A stretch of 64,000 nucleotides of DNA from Olivibacter domesticus (GTDB lineage Bacteria; Bacteroidota; Bacteroidia; Sphingobacteriales; Sphingobacteriaceae). Shown here piece by piece: positions 27,686-36,155 of this stretch (position 1 is the stretch's first letter; each line of letters opens with the position of its first letter). The notes beneath the pieces were generated by a model. That model had not been told where the DNA came from. It searched no databases and worked only from the letters and a program-made list of their open reading frames with translations. The position numbers and the translations under genes were made by a program. The stretch covers positions 434,001 to 498,000 of the forward strand of contig NZ_FOAF01000001.1 of the NCBI RefSeq assembly GCF_900109575.1, in the 5' to 3' direction.

Positions 27686-28144
27686 ATGAAACTACCTCAT
27701 TTATCTGGAATAATGGGCTTGGTGTTACTGGGCTTTTATTCGTATGCTCAAATTGACAACTCCAAAACAAAAATGAAAGAAATGACCAAAATGAAAGAAT
27801 TTAGCCTATTGGTGCGGGTACCATTAAATTATTCGACCGAACAAGCGAAAGCCGTGGGTCCGGAATGGACTAAAGTGATTGATAATTGGAAAAAAGAAGG
27901 TGTATATGTGTATAGCTTTGCTTTTCCCGGTGAAAGTTATGTTGTGGCGGGAGTCGGTAAATTGGTGAAAAAAGAACCTGTTGTTGCTAATAACTTAAGA
28001 GTAGTAAGCAATGTTATTCTTCGTGCCAGTGGTATAGAGAATGCACTTAAACTCGCTAAAGACTGTCCGATTCTAGTATACGGAGGGAGTGTTGAAGTAC
28101 GGGAAATCCCTTCAAGAGCTACTTTTCCAATTGAAAATGATTAA
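27686..28144 (+). CDS. Secreted YCII-like protein
   Basis: A 152-residue protein with an N-terminal signal peptide (GLVLLGFYSYAQ) and a YCII-like alpha/beta fold (MKEFSLLVRVPLNYSTEQ, ALKLAKDCPILVYGGSVEVREI). YCII-like proteins of this shape are normally cytoplasmic and about 120 residues, so the export signal is unusual. The usual DGPF motif is missing; VVAGVGKL stands near its place. Function unknown. A hairpin with a T-run overlaps its 3' end. Confidence 0.75.
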   Translation: MKLPHLSGIMGLVLLGFYSYAQIDNSKTKMKEMTKMKEFSLLVRVPLNYSTEQAKAVGPEWTKVIDNWKKEGVYVYSFAFPGESYVVAGVGKLVKKEPVVANNLRVVSNVILRASGIENALKLAKDCPILVYGGSVEVREIPSRATFPIEND

Positions 28145-28173
28145 TTTATCTGTCGAATATTTTCAATTTTTTT
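28131..28173 (+). terminator. Terminator of the YCII-like gene
   Basis: TTGAAAAT / ATTTTCAA stem enclosing the stop codon, loop of 20 nt, followed by seven Ts. Confidence 0.5.
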
Positions 28174-28216
28174 GGATGATGAATGACAAGGGCAAATGTC
28201 ATGAGGTTTGCTCTTG

Positions 28217-28705
28217 TTATGTTCTGGGTTTAAAAATAAAACGACCGGTTAAAAAGGAAAGGGGTAATCCTATCATGAAGATCAGTATCAGCAGTTCTTT
28301 TACTGCATGAAGGGTATCGAAAGGACTTTTTGGTGTATGACTAAGTGGAACAACGATCAAATTCATAATGGCCCATATAAAAATTCCATACACGATTCCA
28401 GTAAAAATTTTATGGTTTGATAGTGATTTTATATGGTAGTAGAGTATGCAAAACAGTATTGTAAATGATAATGCTATAATATAGTGAAGCAACAAGCCCA
28501 TTAAAATAATAGCGGTACCACCGGCAAAAGCATCGGTCCCTAGTATCCCGCTGCTTATATATTTGAAAATCACCATGGGATTCTTACCTGTTGAAATATA
28601 GTAATTTGTCAATGCAGCAAGTATATCAAATGTGCCGACTAGCATGCCGATGTAAAACACTTTTAATCCAATAGCCATAGTAGAAAATGTCGTCTTATTC
28701 TCCAT
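28217..28705 (-). CDS. YagU/DUF1440-like membrane protein
   Basis: A 162-residue inner-membrane protein with four to five hydrophobic helices. Blocks such as GMLVGTFDILAALTNYY, FKYISSGILGTDAFAGG and GIVYGIFIWAIMNLIVVPLS fit the YagU/DUF1440 family of small membrane proteins. E. coli YagU is tied to acid resistance, but transfer of that role here is speculative. The gene ends opposite the YCII-like gene; a hairpin (28186-28217) lies at its 3' end. Confidence 0.75.
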   Translation of the reverse strand: MENKTTFSTMAIGLKVFYIGMLVGTFDILAALTNYYISTGKNPMVIFKYISSGILGTDAFAGGTAIILMGLLLHYIIALSFTILFCILYYHIKSLSNHKIFTGIVYGIFIWAIMNLIVVPLSHTPKSPFDTLHAVKELLILIFMIGLPLSFLTGRFIFKPRT

Positions 28706-28949
28706 AATATTGCTTTTTACTACTCTTACTATATCAGGGTTAGCCAGTACAATTGTACGTTTATAATTGTTGGTGAATAGACATTATGCTTGATCCACTA
28801 ACAATTATAAGAATTTATTTCGATATCCTAACAAAATTTAGTTGAGGTAATGAATATCTATTGTTATAGGTACCAAGCATTGTTAAACTTATTTATTTCC
28901 ATTTTTATCGGCTACAAAAATTAAGCAAATTCATTTTTCTTGAAAAATA

Positions 28950-28995
28950 TTTGCGCAATCAAATGATTGCATTATATTTGCAACCATATAGTTGC
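28950..28995 (+). promoter_or_regulatory. Promoter and twin operator dyads of the ArsR/SRPBCC pair
   Basis: TTTG (28950-28953), 19 bp, TATATTTG (28973-28980): a consensus Bacteroidota promoter. Two palindromes flank the -7 box: GCAATC-AAAT-GATTGC (28955-28970) and GCAAC-CATATA-GTTGC (28980-28995), centres 25 bp apart. One fills the spacer and the other covers the transcription start, the expected place for ArsR autorepression. Confidence 0.75.
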
Positions 28996-28998
28996 ATT

Positions 28999-29334
28999 AT
29001 GATAACAAGAAGAGATGTATTTCAGGCCATAGCAGATCCAACGAGAAGAGAAATTATTCAGCGGCTTGCAAAGGAGCCTTTAAACTTAAACGCTATCGCC
29101 GAAGATTTCGATGTTAGCCGTCAGGCGGTGTCAAAACATATTCAGATTCTCACAGAATGTGGTTTGATCATTATTACTCAAAAAGGACGGGAACGATTCT
29201 GCGAGGCCCAACTTGGAAAATTGACTGAAGTAGTTGATTGGGTGGAACAGTCTAGGAAGCATTGGATCAACAGATTTGAAAAATTAGACAAATACTTAAA
29301 CGAATTAAAAAACAATGATAATGGAACAACTTAA
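28999..29334 (+). CDS. ArsR-family transcriptional repressor
   Basis: A 111-residue winged-helix regulator starting at MITRRDVFQAIADPTRREII; upstream in-frame ATGs lie in the promoter and operator. The helix-turn-helix is NLNAIAEDFDVSRQAVSKHIQ. There are no metal-binding Cys motifs, so this belongs to the metal-independent subgroup usually found before SRPBCC/AHSA1 genes, as here. It overlaps the next gene by 20 bp. Twin dyads in its promoter point to autoregulation. Confidence 0.93.
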   Translation: MITRRDVFQAIADPTRREIIQRLAKEPLNLNAIAEDFDVSRQAVSKHIQILTECGLIIITQKGRERFCEAQLGKLTEVVDWVEQSRKHWINRFEKLDKYLNELKNNDNGTT

Positions 29335-29812
29335 AAAAGAACTTTTTATTACGCATCTCTTTGATGCTCCTAGAGAAATGGTATTCCGTGCCTGGACAGA
29401 TCCGGAACAATTAAATCATTGGTATGCTCCCGATGGTTGTACTATTGAATTTAAAACTATAGAGGTGAAGGAAGGTGGGACCTTCCATTCTTGTATCCAT
29501 GATCCCATTCACGGGGACTGTTGGATTAAGGGTGTTTACCAGGAAGTTATCTTCCCTGAAAGATTGGTTTTTTCTATGGTGTTAACGAATGAATACGGTT
29601 ATTCAGTTGAATCAATTGAGGTAGGAAAACCGGATGATTGGCCAAAGGAGACGATCACAACGGTTACATTTACTGCGATCAAAAACCAGACAAAGCTGTC
29701 TATCCACCAAACTGTTCCAGAAGAAGATGCTAAACAAACCGGGGCGTACCAAAGCTGGATTAAGATGTTCAATCGTTTAAATATTCTTTTAACAGCGTCT
29801 GAAAACGACTAA
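29315..29812 (+). CDS. SRPBCC (AHSA1-like) domain protein
   Basis: A 165-residue START/Bet v1-fold protein that binds small hydrophobic ligands. Family signature: ITHLFDAPREMVFRAWTDPEQLNHWYAPDGC, cut here into its visible parts HLFDAPREMVFRAW and NHWYAPDG, plus ERLVFSM and WIKMFNRLNILL at the end. Start may be Met1 or Met3. It is co-transcribed with, and overlaps, the ArsR gene. Such pairs are common and mostly uncharacterised. Confidence 0.92.
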   Translation: MIMEQLKKELFITHLFDAPREMVFRAWTDPEQLNHWYAPDGCTIEFKTIEVKEGGTFHSCIHDPIHGDCWIKGVYQEVIFPERLVFSMVLTNEYGYSVESIEVGKPDDWPKETITTVTFTAIKNQTKLSIHQTVPEEDAKQTGAYQSWIKMFNRLNILLTASEND

Positions 29813-29870
29813 GAAAAAGGAGTAACTCAAAGCAAAAAAAATCTTTATAATTTTTTGCTAATTTTTTTAG

Positions 29871-29878
29871 TATATTTG
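29871..29878 (+). promoter_or_regulatory. Promoter -7 box of the GHKL-nuclease gene
   Basis: TATATTTG matches TAnnTTTG and lies 54 bp before the ATG at 29933. No convincing -33 element. The gene therefore appears to have its own promoter. Confidence 0.45.
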
Positions 29879-29932
29879 ATTCATCCAAGAATGTAAAATA
29901 AATCACGGTATTTAAGAGTCTATAGCTAATAT

Positions 29933-31963
29933 ATGGAGAATAAGGTAAATATCAGTAACAATAGCGTTGAATCTGCAGGGATTACAAAGGACTATAAAGA
30001 AGCTATTGCAGAGTTTGTTTGGAACGGCTTTGATGCCAACGCGTCAATGGTTAATATTGTCTTTAAACCGAATGAAATTAATTATATAAATGAAATATCA
30101 ATTGTTGATAATGGCTCCGGTATCAACCTGGCTACCTTAGGTAACACATTTGGTTCTTTTCTCGATTCGGTAAAAAGATCATCTTTTAATAGATCTTCAT
30201 CTGTCAGGGGTAAAAAAGGGAAGGGTAGGTTTTCCTTTATAGCATTTGCTTATAATGCGTTGTGGTCAACCACTTTTTTATACAAGCAGTCTAAAAAGCT
30301 TCTTGATTATGAAATAACAATAAGTGCTGCAAATAAAGATATTTATATAGATGAGCACAAAAAAATCTCAAAAAACAAACATACCGGTACAAGTGTCAAA
30401 CTCTACAATTTACATGATGTAACGGGTTCTTCCTTCGGTAGTAAAGAATTTATTGATTACCTTAAATATGAATTCGGTTGGTTTCTCTTACTTAATAAAA
30501 GTAAAGGACTGAAGCTATGCATAAATGGTGATTCATTAATGTATGAAGATATAATTGCGGATAACGAGATGCTTACAAGGATTGTATCGAATGCTCTTAA
30601 TGAAGAATTCAATTTCAGGATAACGTATGTAAGGTGGCATGAAAAAATAGGCGATAAGTTTTATTACTATTTTTTAAATACAGCCCAGAAAGAACTTTTT
30701 AAGCAATTAACATCTTTTAATAATAATGCAATTAACTTTTACCATAGTGTATATGTAGAATCACCTTTTTTTGACAATTTTGCACCTTCTGATAGAGAAA
30801 ACTCAGAGGGGCTCTTTGGCGCTAATTTAAGCAGTGCGGTTTTTAAATCATTGATAAAAGAGCTTCAGTCGATTATCGAAAATAAACAGAAAGATTTTAT
30901 TCGTTCTAATGGTGCCGATGACCTGATTGGGAATTTTGAACGTAAAGGTGTCTTTTCGGCCTTTAAAGACAATAAGTATGAGCAGGATAAGAAAAGGGAG
31001 CTCGTTGAGGTAATCAAAGAAATATACTGTATACAACCGAAAATCTTTAAAGGATTAAACGAAACGCAGGAGAAAACAAGTGTTGCGTTTATTAATCTAT
31101 TATTAGATTCGGATGAAAGAGAAAACATACTTTCTATACTTGAAGGGATTGTCAACATTACAGGCGAAGAACGGGAAAGCCTTGCGCTTTTATTGAAGAA
31201 AACTTCTTTTAATCGTATAACCAGAACCATTAACTTGATCGAAAATAGGTTCAAAACGATTGAGTTGTTGAAAAAACTTGTGTTTGACCTTAAACGATTT
31301 ACTACCGAGCGAGATCATATACAACATGCTATTGCGGAGAATTATTGGCTTTTTGGTGAGCAATTTCATTTAGTTACCGCTAACGAAGGTTTCGAGCAAC
31401 TCTTGTACAAGTATTTAAATATGGTTGACAACGAACATGTAAAGAGGAAATTGAAGCCATTAACTGATAAGGAAAAGAAGAGAAGACCAGATTTATTCAT
31501 CTGCCGTCAAAGAAGTGTACCCGATCCTACATACCATGATGATGAATTAGAGGAGAACATTATGGTTGAACTAAAGCGTCCAACGGTAGTTATCGGTAAA
31601 GAACAATTACGACAAATAGAAGATTATTTGGATTTCATCACGAGGCAGGACGAATTTAATTCGCAGACAAGAGTATGGAAGTTTTTCGTGATAAGTAATA
31701 AGATCGATGATTACGTTGTGAAGCAGTATCAGGAGTTCCAAGATAAGGGCAAGCGTTATTTAGTGAAATCTTGGGGTAATCTGGAGATTTTCGCCATGAC
31801 CTGGGACGATTTATTTAGAAATTTTCAGGTCAAGCATAGGTTTTTATTGGATAAGCTGGATTTTGATAGAAAAGCGATTGAAGAAGAGCTTAAATTCAAA
31901 GGAATAGCATTAACGGCGGATGTTGTTGCAGCAGCGGTAGTGCAAAGAAAAGAAGCGTTTTAA
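29933..31963 (+). CDS. GHKL-ATPase/PD-(D/E)XK nuclease fusion, putative defence protein
   Basis: A 676-residue cytoplasmic protein with two recognisable ends. The N-terminal GHKL (Hsp90/MutL/MORC-type) ATPase has an N-box (EFVWNGFDANA: Glu27, Asn31, Asp34), G1 (IVDNGSGI, residues 57-64) and a Gly/Lys-rich lid G2 (RGKKGKGRFS, 92-101). A middle region (about 180-450) is helical. The C-terminus (about 460-640) looks like a Shedu/DUF4263-type nuclease: AIAENYWLFGEQF, RRPDLFICR (Asp520), ENIMVELKRP (Glu546, Lys548) and EQLRQIEDYL (Gln558). MutL/MORC-like ATPases joined to restriction-type nucleases have been predicted in prokaryotic conflict systems. No methylase or partner gene is adjacent, so it would act as a single gene. 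Role as defence is inference. Confidence 0.85.
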   Translation: MENKVNISNNSVESAGITKDYKEAIAEFVWNGFDANASMVNIVFKPNEINYINEISIVDNGSGINLATLGNTFGSFLDSVKRSSFNRSSSVRGKKGKGRFSFIAFAYNALWSTTFLYKQSKKLLDYEITISAANKDIYIDEHKKISKNKHTGTSVKLYNLHDVTGSSFGSKEFIDYLKYEFGWFLLLNKSKGLKLCINGDSLMYEDIIADNEMLTRIVSNALNEEFNFRITYVRWHEKIGDKFYYYFLNTAQKELFKQLTSFNNNAINFYHSVYVESPFFDNFAPSDRENSEGLFGANLSSAVFKSLIKELQSIIENKQKDFIRSNGADDLIGNFERKGVFSAFKDNKYEQDKKRELVEVIKEIYCIQPKIFKGLNETQEKTSVAFINLLLDSDERENILSILEGIVNITGEERESLALLLKKTSFNRITRTINLIENRFKTIELLKKLVFDLKRFTTERDHIQHAIAENYWLFGEQFHLVTANEGFEQLLYKYLNMVDNEHVKRKLKPLTDKEKKRRPDLFICRQRSVPDPTYHDDELEENIMVELKRPTVVIGKEQLRQIEDYLDFITRQDEFNSQTRVWKFFVISNKIDDYVVKQYQEFQDKGKRYLVKSWGNLEIFAMTWDDLFRNFQVKHRFLLDKLDFDRKAIEEELKFKGIALTADVVAAAVVQRKEAF

Positions 31964-31985
31964 TCAACTTTTACTGAAGACAATG

Positions 31986-33515
31986 TTAGCGGTAGTTGAT
32001 ATGCTCGTTAATTTCCTTTTTAATTCTTTTGTTTATATCAATCTTGGCTCCCTTAAAAACGAATATTGTTGTTCCATACTCTCTAGCAAAAGGGTTTATT
32101 ATGGAATCTGTCGCGGAAGCACTGTTGAAGAAGGGACCGGTTTCCGCTAGTTCATTATTTTTGCCTTCCAAATTTTTAATGCGTATAAGATTGAGATATC
32201 TCTTGTTAAGATCAAACCAAGTAATGTAATCTGAATTGAAGGAGACGGCTCTGATTTTTTTATTTTTTGCATAGTAATTTATTGCTCCCGCTTGCCCGTA
32301 ATTGTCGCAAAGAATGAGTGTTTGATCTTGGTTAGGAAGTTTTGAATAGGCTGCTTCAACTTTTTGTGCTAATTCTTTCCATCCAAGCATGTCTGCGAAA
32401 TCTTGAGGTAAGGAATGATCTTTACCGTCTTCCCAACGAAGTAAACCAAGTGCTTTATACGAATCGGCATTTTTTAAGATATAGTGAGGGCTTTTATTAG
32501 GAAAGACTAGGTTATACATTGGTATGAATAATATAATAGGTATCAATATCGCGATTACCTGCAAATATCTTTTCCCACTTGTTATTAAAATTTTGTCAAG
32601 GTATGCCGAACCAAAGGAAATGTAAATGGGGTATAGCCCAATAGCATAGTATCCCTTTGCTCTTAAATAGGTGAATATAAAGAGCGTGAAACAAAATGAC
32701 CAGAAAAAAAATCTATATTTCTTGAAGGGTGCGTAGACTAATAAGGCATATAGCGCGGCAATAATCACAAATAAGGAGCCGATAAAAAAAAGGAGCTGAT
32801 CTTTAAAAAAATCCCCTCTGCCTACATTCACCAATTGTGTATCAGTCAGTTCTTTCAAGTGGTGGAAGACGGTAAAGTTATGGGTGTACTGCCATAAAAT
32901 ATTAGGTGAGATGAGTAGAGCACCCAATAAGAGAGAAATGTAAAACTCTCTTCTGAGAAAAATTCTCCGATGTTCAGTTAGTAAAATCGCTGGAAAAAGC
33001 CCAATGAGTAAAAAGACTATATTATACTTGTTTAAAAAACCGAAGGCAAATATAAACGCAGCGATAAGAAGCCATCTCGGTTTTTCCGAGTTAATGTATT
33101 TAATGAAGATAAAATAGAAGCTTGTCCAACAAAGGACATCCAGTGAGTTTGGCTGATAAAGGATATTTAATCGCAAGAGAGCAGAAAAAAGTATCGCGGT
33201 TGCTCCTAGAATTAACGCAAATAAACTTCCATTTAGTTCCTGAATGGCTTTCCATACCACTATTATTGTTAGCGCCCCAAATAAAGCTGGAAAAAATCGG
33301 ATCCAAAATACGGTATTTCCGAAAAAATAGATAACGCTTGAGATCCAAGACGTAACAGGTGGAACTGATAAATAGCCCCAAGCTAGATGATGCGCTTGAT
33401 CAAGGTGTAAAAATTCATCTCGCTGTAATTCGTATTCCGGACTTATTAAAGTGTATTGCAGTAAAAATTTTGCAATCACAAAGCAGAATAAGATCGCTTG
33501 CTTCTTTGTCATCAA
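31986..33515 (-). CDS. ArnT/GT39-like membrane glycosyltransferase
   Basis: A 509-residue polytopic membrane protein with about eleven hydrophobic helices and the GT39/ArnT catalytic motif QRDEFLHLDQ (Asp33-Glu34) in the first periplasmic loop, followed by HLAWGYLSVPP. Enzymes of this type move a sugar from a polyprenyl-phosphate donor to a lipid or protein on the periplasmic side. The acceptor cannot be told. It is convergent with the GHKL-nuclease gene, with 22 bp between stops. Confidence 0.9.
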   Translation of the reverse strand: MMTKKQAILFCFVIAKFLLQYTLISPEYELQRDEFLHLDQAHHLAWGYLSVPPVTSWISSVIYFFGNTVFWIRFFPALFGALTIIVVWKAIQELNGSLFALILGATAILFSALLRLNILYQPNSLDVLCWTSFYFIFIKYINSEKPRWLLIAAFIFAFGFLNKYNIVFLLIGLFPAILLTEHRRIFLRREFYISLLLGALLISPNILWQYTHNFTVFHHLKELTDTQLVNVGRGDFFKDQLLFFIGSLFVIIAALYALLVYAPFKKYRFFFWSFCFTLFIFTYLRAKGYYAIGLYPIYISFGSAYLDKILITSGKRYLQVIAILIPIILFIPMYNLVFPNKSPHYILKNADSYKALGLLRWEDGKDHSLPQDFADMLGWKELAQKVEAAYSKLPNQDQTLILCDNYGQAGAINYYAKNKKIRAVSFNSDYITWFDLNKRYLNLIRIKNLEGKNNELAETGPFFNSASATDSIINPFAREYGTTIFVFKGAKIDINKRIKKEINEHINYR

Positions 33516-33732
33516 AGGTTATGTGTTGAGGTCGCTACTGTTATCAAATATATGTAAATTCTGTGACGTAATAAGGGGCCAAAGATTTTATTGATTGCTA
33601 CATCTTCTTAAGCGCATAGGTTTTCCTGTATACAGGAAACTATTTAAAAAAAACAATTAAAATGTTACAGATTATTCATATGTACTAAATAAACTAATGT
33701 TAATCAAAACGGTCCTATTAAAAACTTTAATT

Positions 33733-34062
33733 ATGAAAATACAGAAAATAAATTTTTTATGCTATTTGCCATTTATGTTTTTATCCTCTTGTGTTACAAC
33801 TTCATATATAGGCGATAAACTAGTTCCTACTAATAGAGTGGATGTCTTTTATTCAGCGAAAGATGTAAAAAAGGATTACAAAGTGATCGGACATATATCG
33901 TCTGAAACAGGAATGGGAGAGGAGCGAGCCAAACAAATGATTATTGGAAAAGCAAAAATCGTTGGTGCAGATGCAATTATTATTACGGGTATAGATTATA
34001 CGGGTGGGGAGGATTCATCCCCATATAGCAAAGCGGAGGCAATTAAGTATCATGATGACTAA
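33733..34062 (+). CDS. Small putative lipoprotein
   Basis: A 109-residue lipoprotein from the ATG at 33733 (MKIQKINFLCYLPFMFLSSC). The lipobox LSSC follows a hydrophobic stretch; the in-frame ATG 12 codons upstream gives a poorer signal peptide. The mature part contains DYKVIGHISSETGMGEERAK and AKIVGADAIIITGIDY, an alpha/beta pattern seen in small envelope proteins with YbjQ/BhsA-like folds. Function unknown. Confidence 0.75.
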   Translation: MKIQKINFLCYLPFMFLSSCVTTSYIGDKLVPTNRVDVFYSAKDVKKDYKVIGHISSETGMGEERAKQMIIGKAKIVGADAIIITGIDYTGGEDSSPYSKAEAIKYHDD

Positions 34063-34272
34063 TCGCATTTTGACACCACGTTATGATAATTATCTGTCTG
34101 ACCTGAAGATTTTTGACATGGTGAAATTATAAGGAAACTCAAATGAAATTCCCATATTCCGCTATATTATTATACCGGAATACAGGTATTGTTATAGGCA
34201 ATATTATCATCTACTTTTATCTAGGGAATACCGAAACCCTTAATAGTAGGTCTAATTAATTGAAAATTTATT

Positions 34273-34518
34273 ATGAAAAATTTATTTGATTTCAACGAAC
34301 TAAGTGATCTAAGCCAAGAAGAATCCGTACAAATTTCTGGTGGTGGTAACGCAAAAGCATGCGCCGATTCAATGCTGAGTGGCGGAATGAATGGTGCCGG
34401 TATAGGCGCGATGTTCGGTGCTCTTGGTGGTCCAGGAGGTGCATTGATAGGTGCTGGAATAGGCTCCCTAGTAGGAGGTGCACTTGTTGCACGCTACTAT
34501 AGCGTTTGTCAAGCTTAA
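34273..34518 (+). CDS. Bacteriocin-like peptide with double-glycine leader
   Basis: An 81-residue precursor peptide. The leader LSQEESVQISGG matches the double-glycine type (Gly23-Gly24) processed by peptidase-containing ABC exporters. The predicted core of about 57 residues is extremely Gly/Ala-rich with stacked GxxxG motifs (GAGIGAMFGALGGPGGALIG; GIGSLVGGA) and only two cysteines, Cys30 and Cys79, near its ends, which could form a disulfide. This composition is that of pore-forming two-peptide class II bacteriocins. No exporter or immunity gene is recognised nearby. It could instead be a secreted signalling or self-assembling peptide. Confidence 0.75.
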   Translation: MKNLFDFNELSDLSQEESVQISGGGNAKACADSMLSGGMNGAGIGAMFGALGGPGGALIGAGIGSLVGGALVARYYSVCQA

Positions 34519-34654
34519 TATACAAAGGCTACAATATAGTTGAAGGGGTGTAGAGCTCTTCACCCTTTCAATTGTTATATTGCCTCATATCGAATTTCTC
34601 TTGTCTTACATTTAACCTTTATCTTAGCTGAGAAATCTTTTTTGAATTTATACG

Positions 34655-35956
34655 GTGATACGGCATTATATAATTTGCTTAGGTACTTTTTTCAGTCTAT
34701 GCATATGGTCCTTGACAGGAATAGCTCAAACCGACAAATGGACCGGTACATGGGAAATGCACTATAAGCCTTGGCCACATATTCCTGCAATTGAAATGGA
34801 ACTGCGAATAGCCAAGCCTGTTAAAAATATGTTGTACCCTGCTAAGTTAATACTCTCTTATCGGGGCTTTCGTGGCGAGTATGAACTATTATTGGTAAAA
34901 AAAAATAATAATGAGTTAGGTATCGGCAGAAATAAATATCCGTTAATAGAGAAACCTTTTGACCTAGGGCCATGGATGATGTACTTAAACGGTAAACTAA
35001 GTTACCACACAGGTATACCTTCCGATTCATTGGTGCTTCAGCGACTTTGGATAAATAATTTCGGTGTTTTTATGAAGGGATTGTATGATGATGAATTATA
35101 TACGAATCAAAAAGCATTCTTACGTAATTTTCTTTATAATGAAGGGATAACTCTTTCAAAAAGAGATGACATAGCGTGGACAGATCCCCATATTTCACGT
35201 ATCGTTGATACGGATACTATTTTTTATGGAGTTTATGACCCGATTGAAGTGAAGAAACCAGCGATACTACTTTCCATGCAGGATGAAGAACGTTATGATC
35301 GCGATACGGTGACCGTTGTACATAATGGTAATTTGCTGGCAAACGGACTTGCATTAGAACAAGCTACTAAATTGAATGAATTGGTGTTGGACTCTGGGGA
35401 AAATTATATTGCTTTCTTTGCTGAAAATTATGGTGATATCCCACCCAATACAGCTAATTTTCTATTAACAACACAAGGAGAAAAGGGTGGGATGTACTCG
35501 TTCAATTTTGCTAACAAATCAAATGTTTTTTCTACAGTAATGGTAGCAAGACTTCAATATAAACCAGTAAAAAATATTATTCAAGAAGATGTTGAGGAAA
35601 CACGAACGGCAGGTCGGCGTGATGTTCGTATCGGTACCATGGTGGTTCACGATGAAAAATTGACACTTGAATTATGGGATGAACAAGTTGAGGATGGCGA
35701 TATCATCTCCTTGTATGTAAATGGTACTGAGGTAATAAGTAAGGTAGAAGTACGCAAACGTGTGAAACGATTTACTATTAACCTTCAACCAGGACGTAAT
35801 CGTATTTTATTTTTTGCTGAAAATCTTGGCTTAATAGCTCCCAATACGGCTGCTCTAAGGATGAAGGCAGGAAGTGTAGAAAAAGCACTACATCTAAGTA
35901 CAGACATGCAACAAAATAATGTACTAGAAGTGACATGGAATAAAAAACTACCTTAG
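34655..35956 (+). CDS. Secreted protein with an internal domain duplication, function unknown
   Basis: A 433-residue exported protein (signal peptide ending near TGIAQ). After an N-terminal domain (about 27-190; WTGTWEMHYKPWP) two copies of one beta-rich domain follow, about residues 202-272 and 334-404. Matching ends read YIAFFAENYGDIPPNTANF and RILFFAENLGLIAPNTAAL. Similar 'FFAEN.G..PPNTA' units occur in secreted Bacteroidota proteins of unknown role. It starts 136 bp after the bacteriocin-like gene on the same strand; co-transcription is possible but unproven. Confidence 0.8.
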   Translation: MIRHYIICLGTFFSLCIWSLTGIAQTDKWTGTWEMHYKPWPHIPAIEMELRIAKPVKNMLYPAKLILSYRGFRGEYELLLVKKNNNELGIGRNKYPLIEKPFDLGPWMMYLNGKLSYHTGIPSDSLVLQRLWINNFGVFMKGLYDDELYTNQKAFLRNFLYNEGITLSKRDDIAWTDPHISRIVDTDTIFYGVYDPIEVKKPAILLSMQDEERYDRDTVTVVHNGNLLANGLALEQATKLNELVLDSGENYIAFFAENYGDIPPNTANFLLTTQGEKGGMYSFNFANKSNVFSTVMVARLQYKPVKNIIQEDVEETRTAGRRDVRIGTMVVHDEKLTLELWDEQVEDGDIISLYVNGTEVISKVEVRKRVKRFTINLQPGRNRILFFAENLGLIAPNTAALRMKAGSVEKALHLSTDMQQNNVLEVTWNKKLP

Positions 35957-36054
35957 TCTACTAATCGTCCCTCCGCGCATTAAGCAATCAATTAGTCGGC
36001 TTCAGCACATCAAAAACGAAGAACCCATCATAGCTGGTGCGTGCTGAATAAGAA

Positions 36055-36085
36055 AAGCCTGCGTATCACACGCGATAGCAGGCTT
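36055..36085 (-). terminator. Terminator of the GH76 gene
   Basis: Stem AAGCCTGC / GCAGGCTT with 15-nt loop, followed on the minus strand by TTTTC, 70 bp past the GH76 stop. It may also stop the convergent plus-strand gene. Confidence 0.65.
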
Positions 36086-36155
36086 AAGATTCGTAATCTC
36101 TAATTTCTTCTAAATTCTAAGTAACTGATGAACTCTTACTTACGGTTAGAAACTT

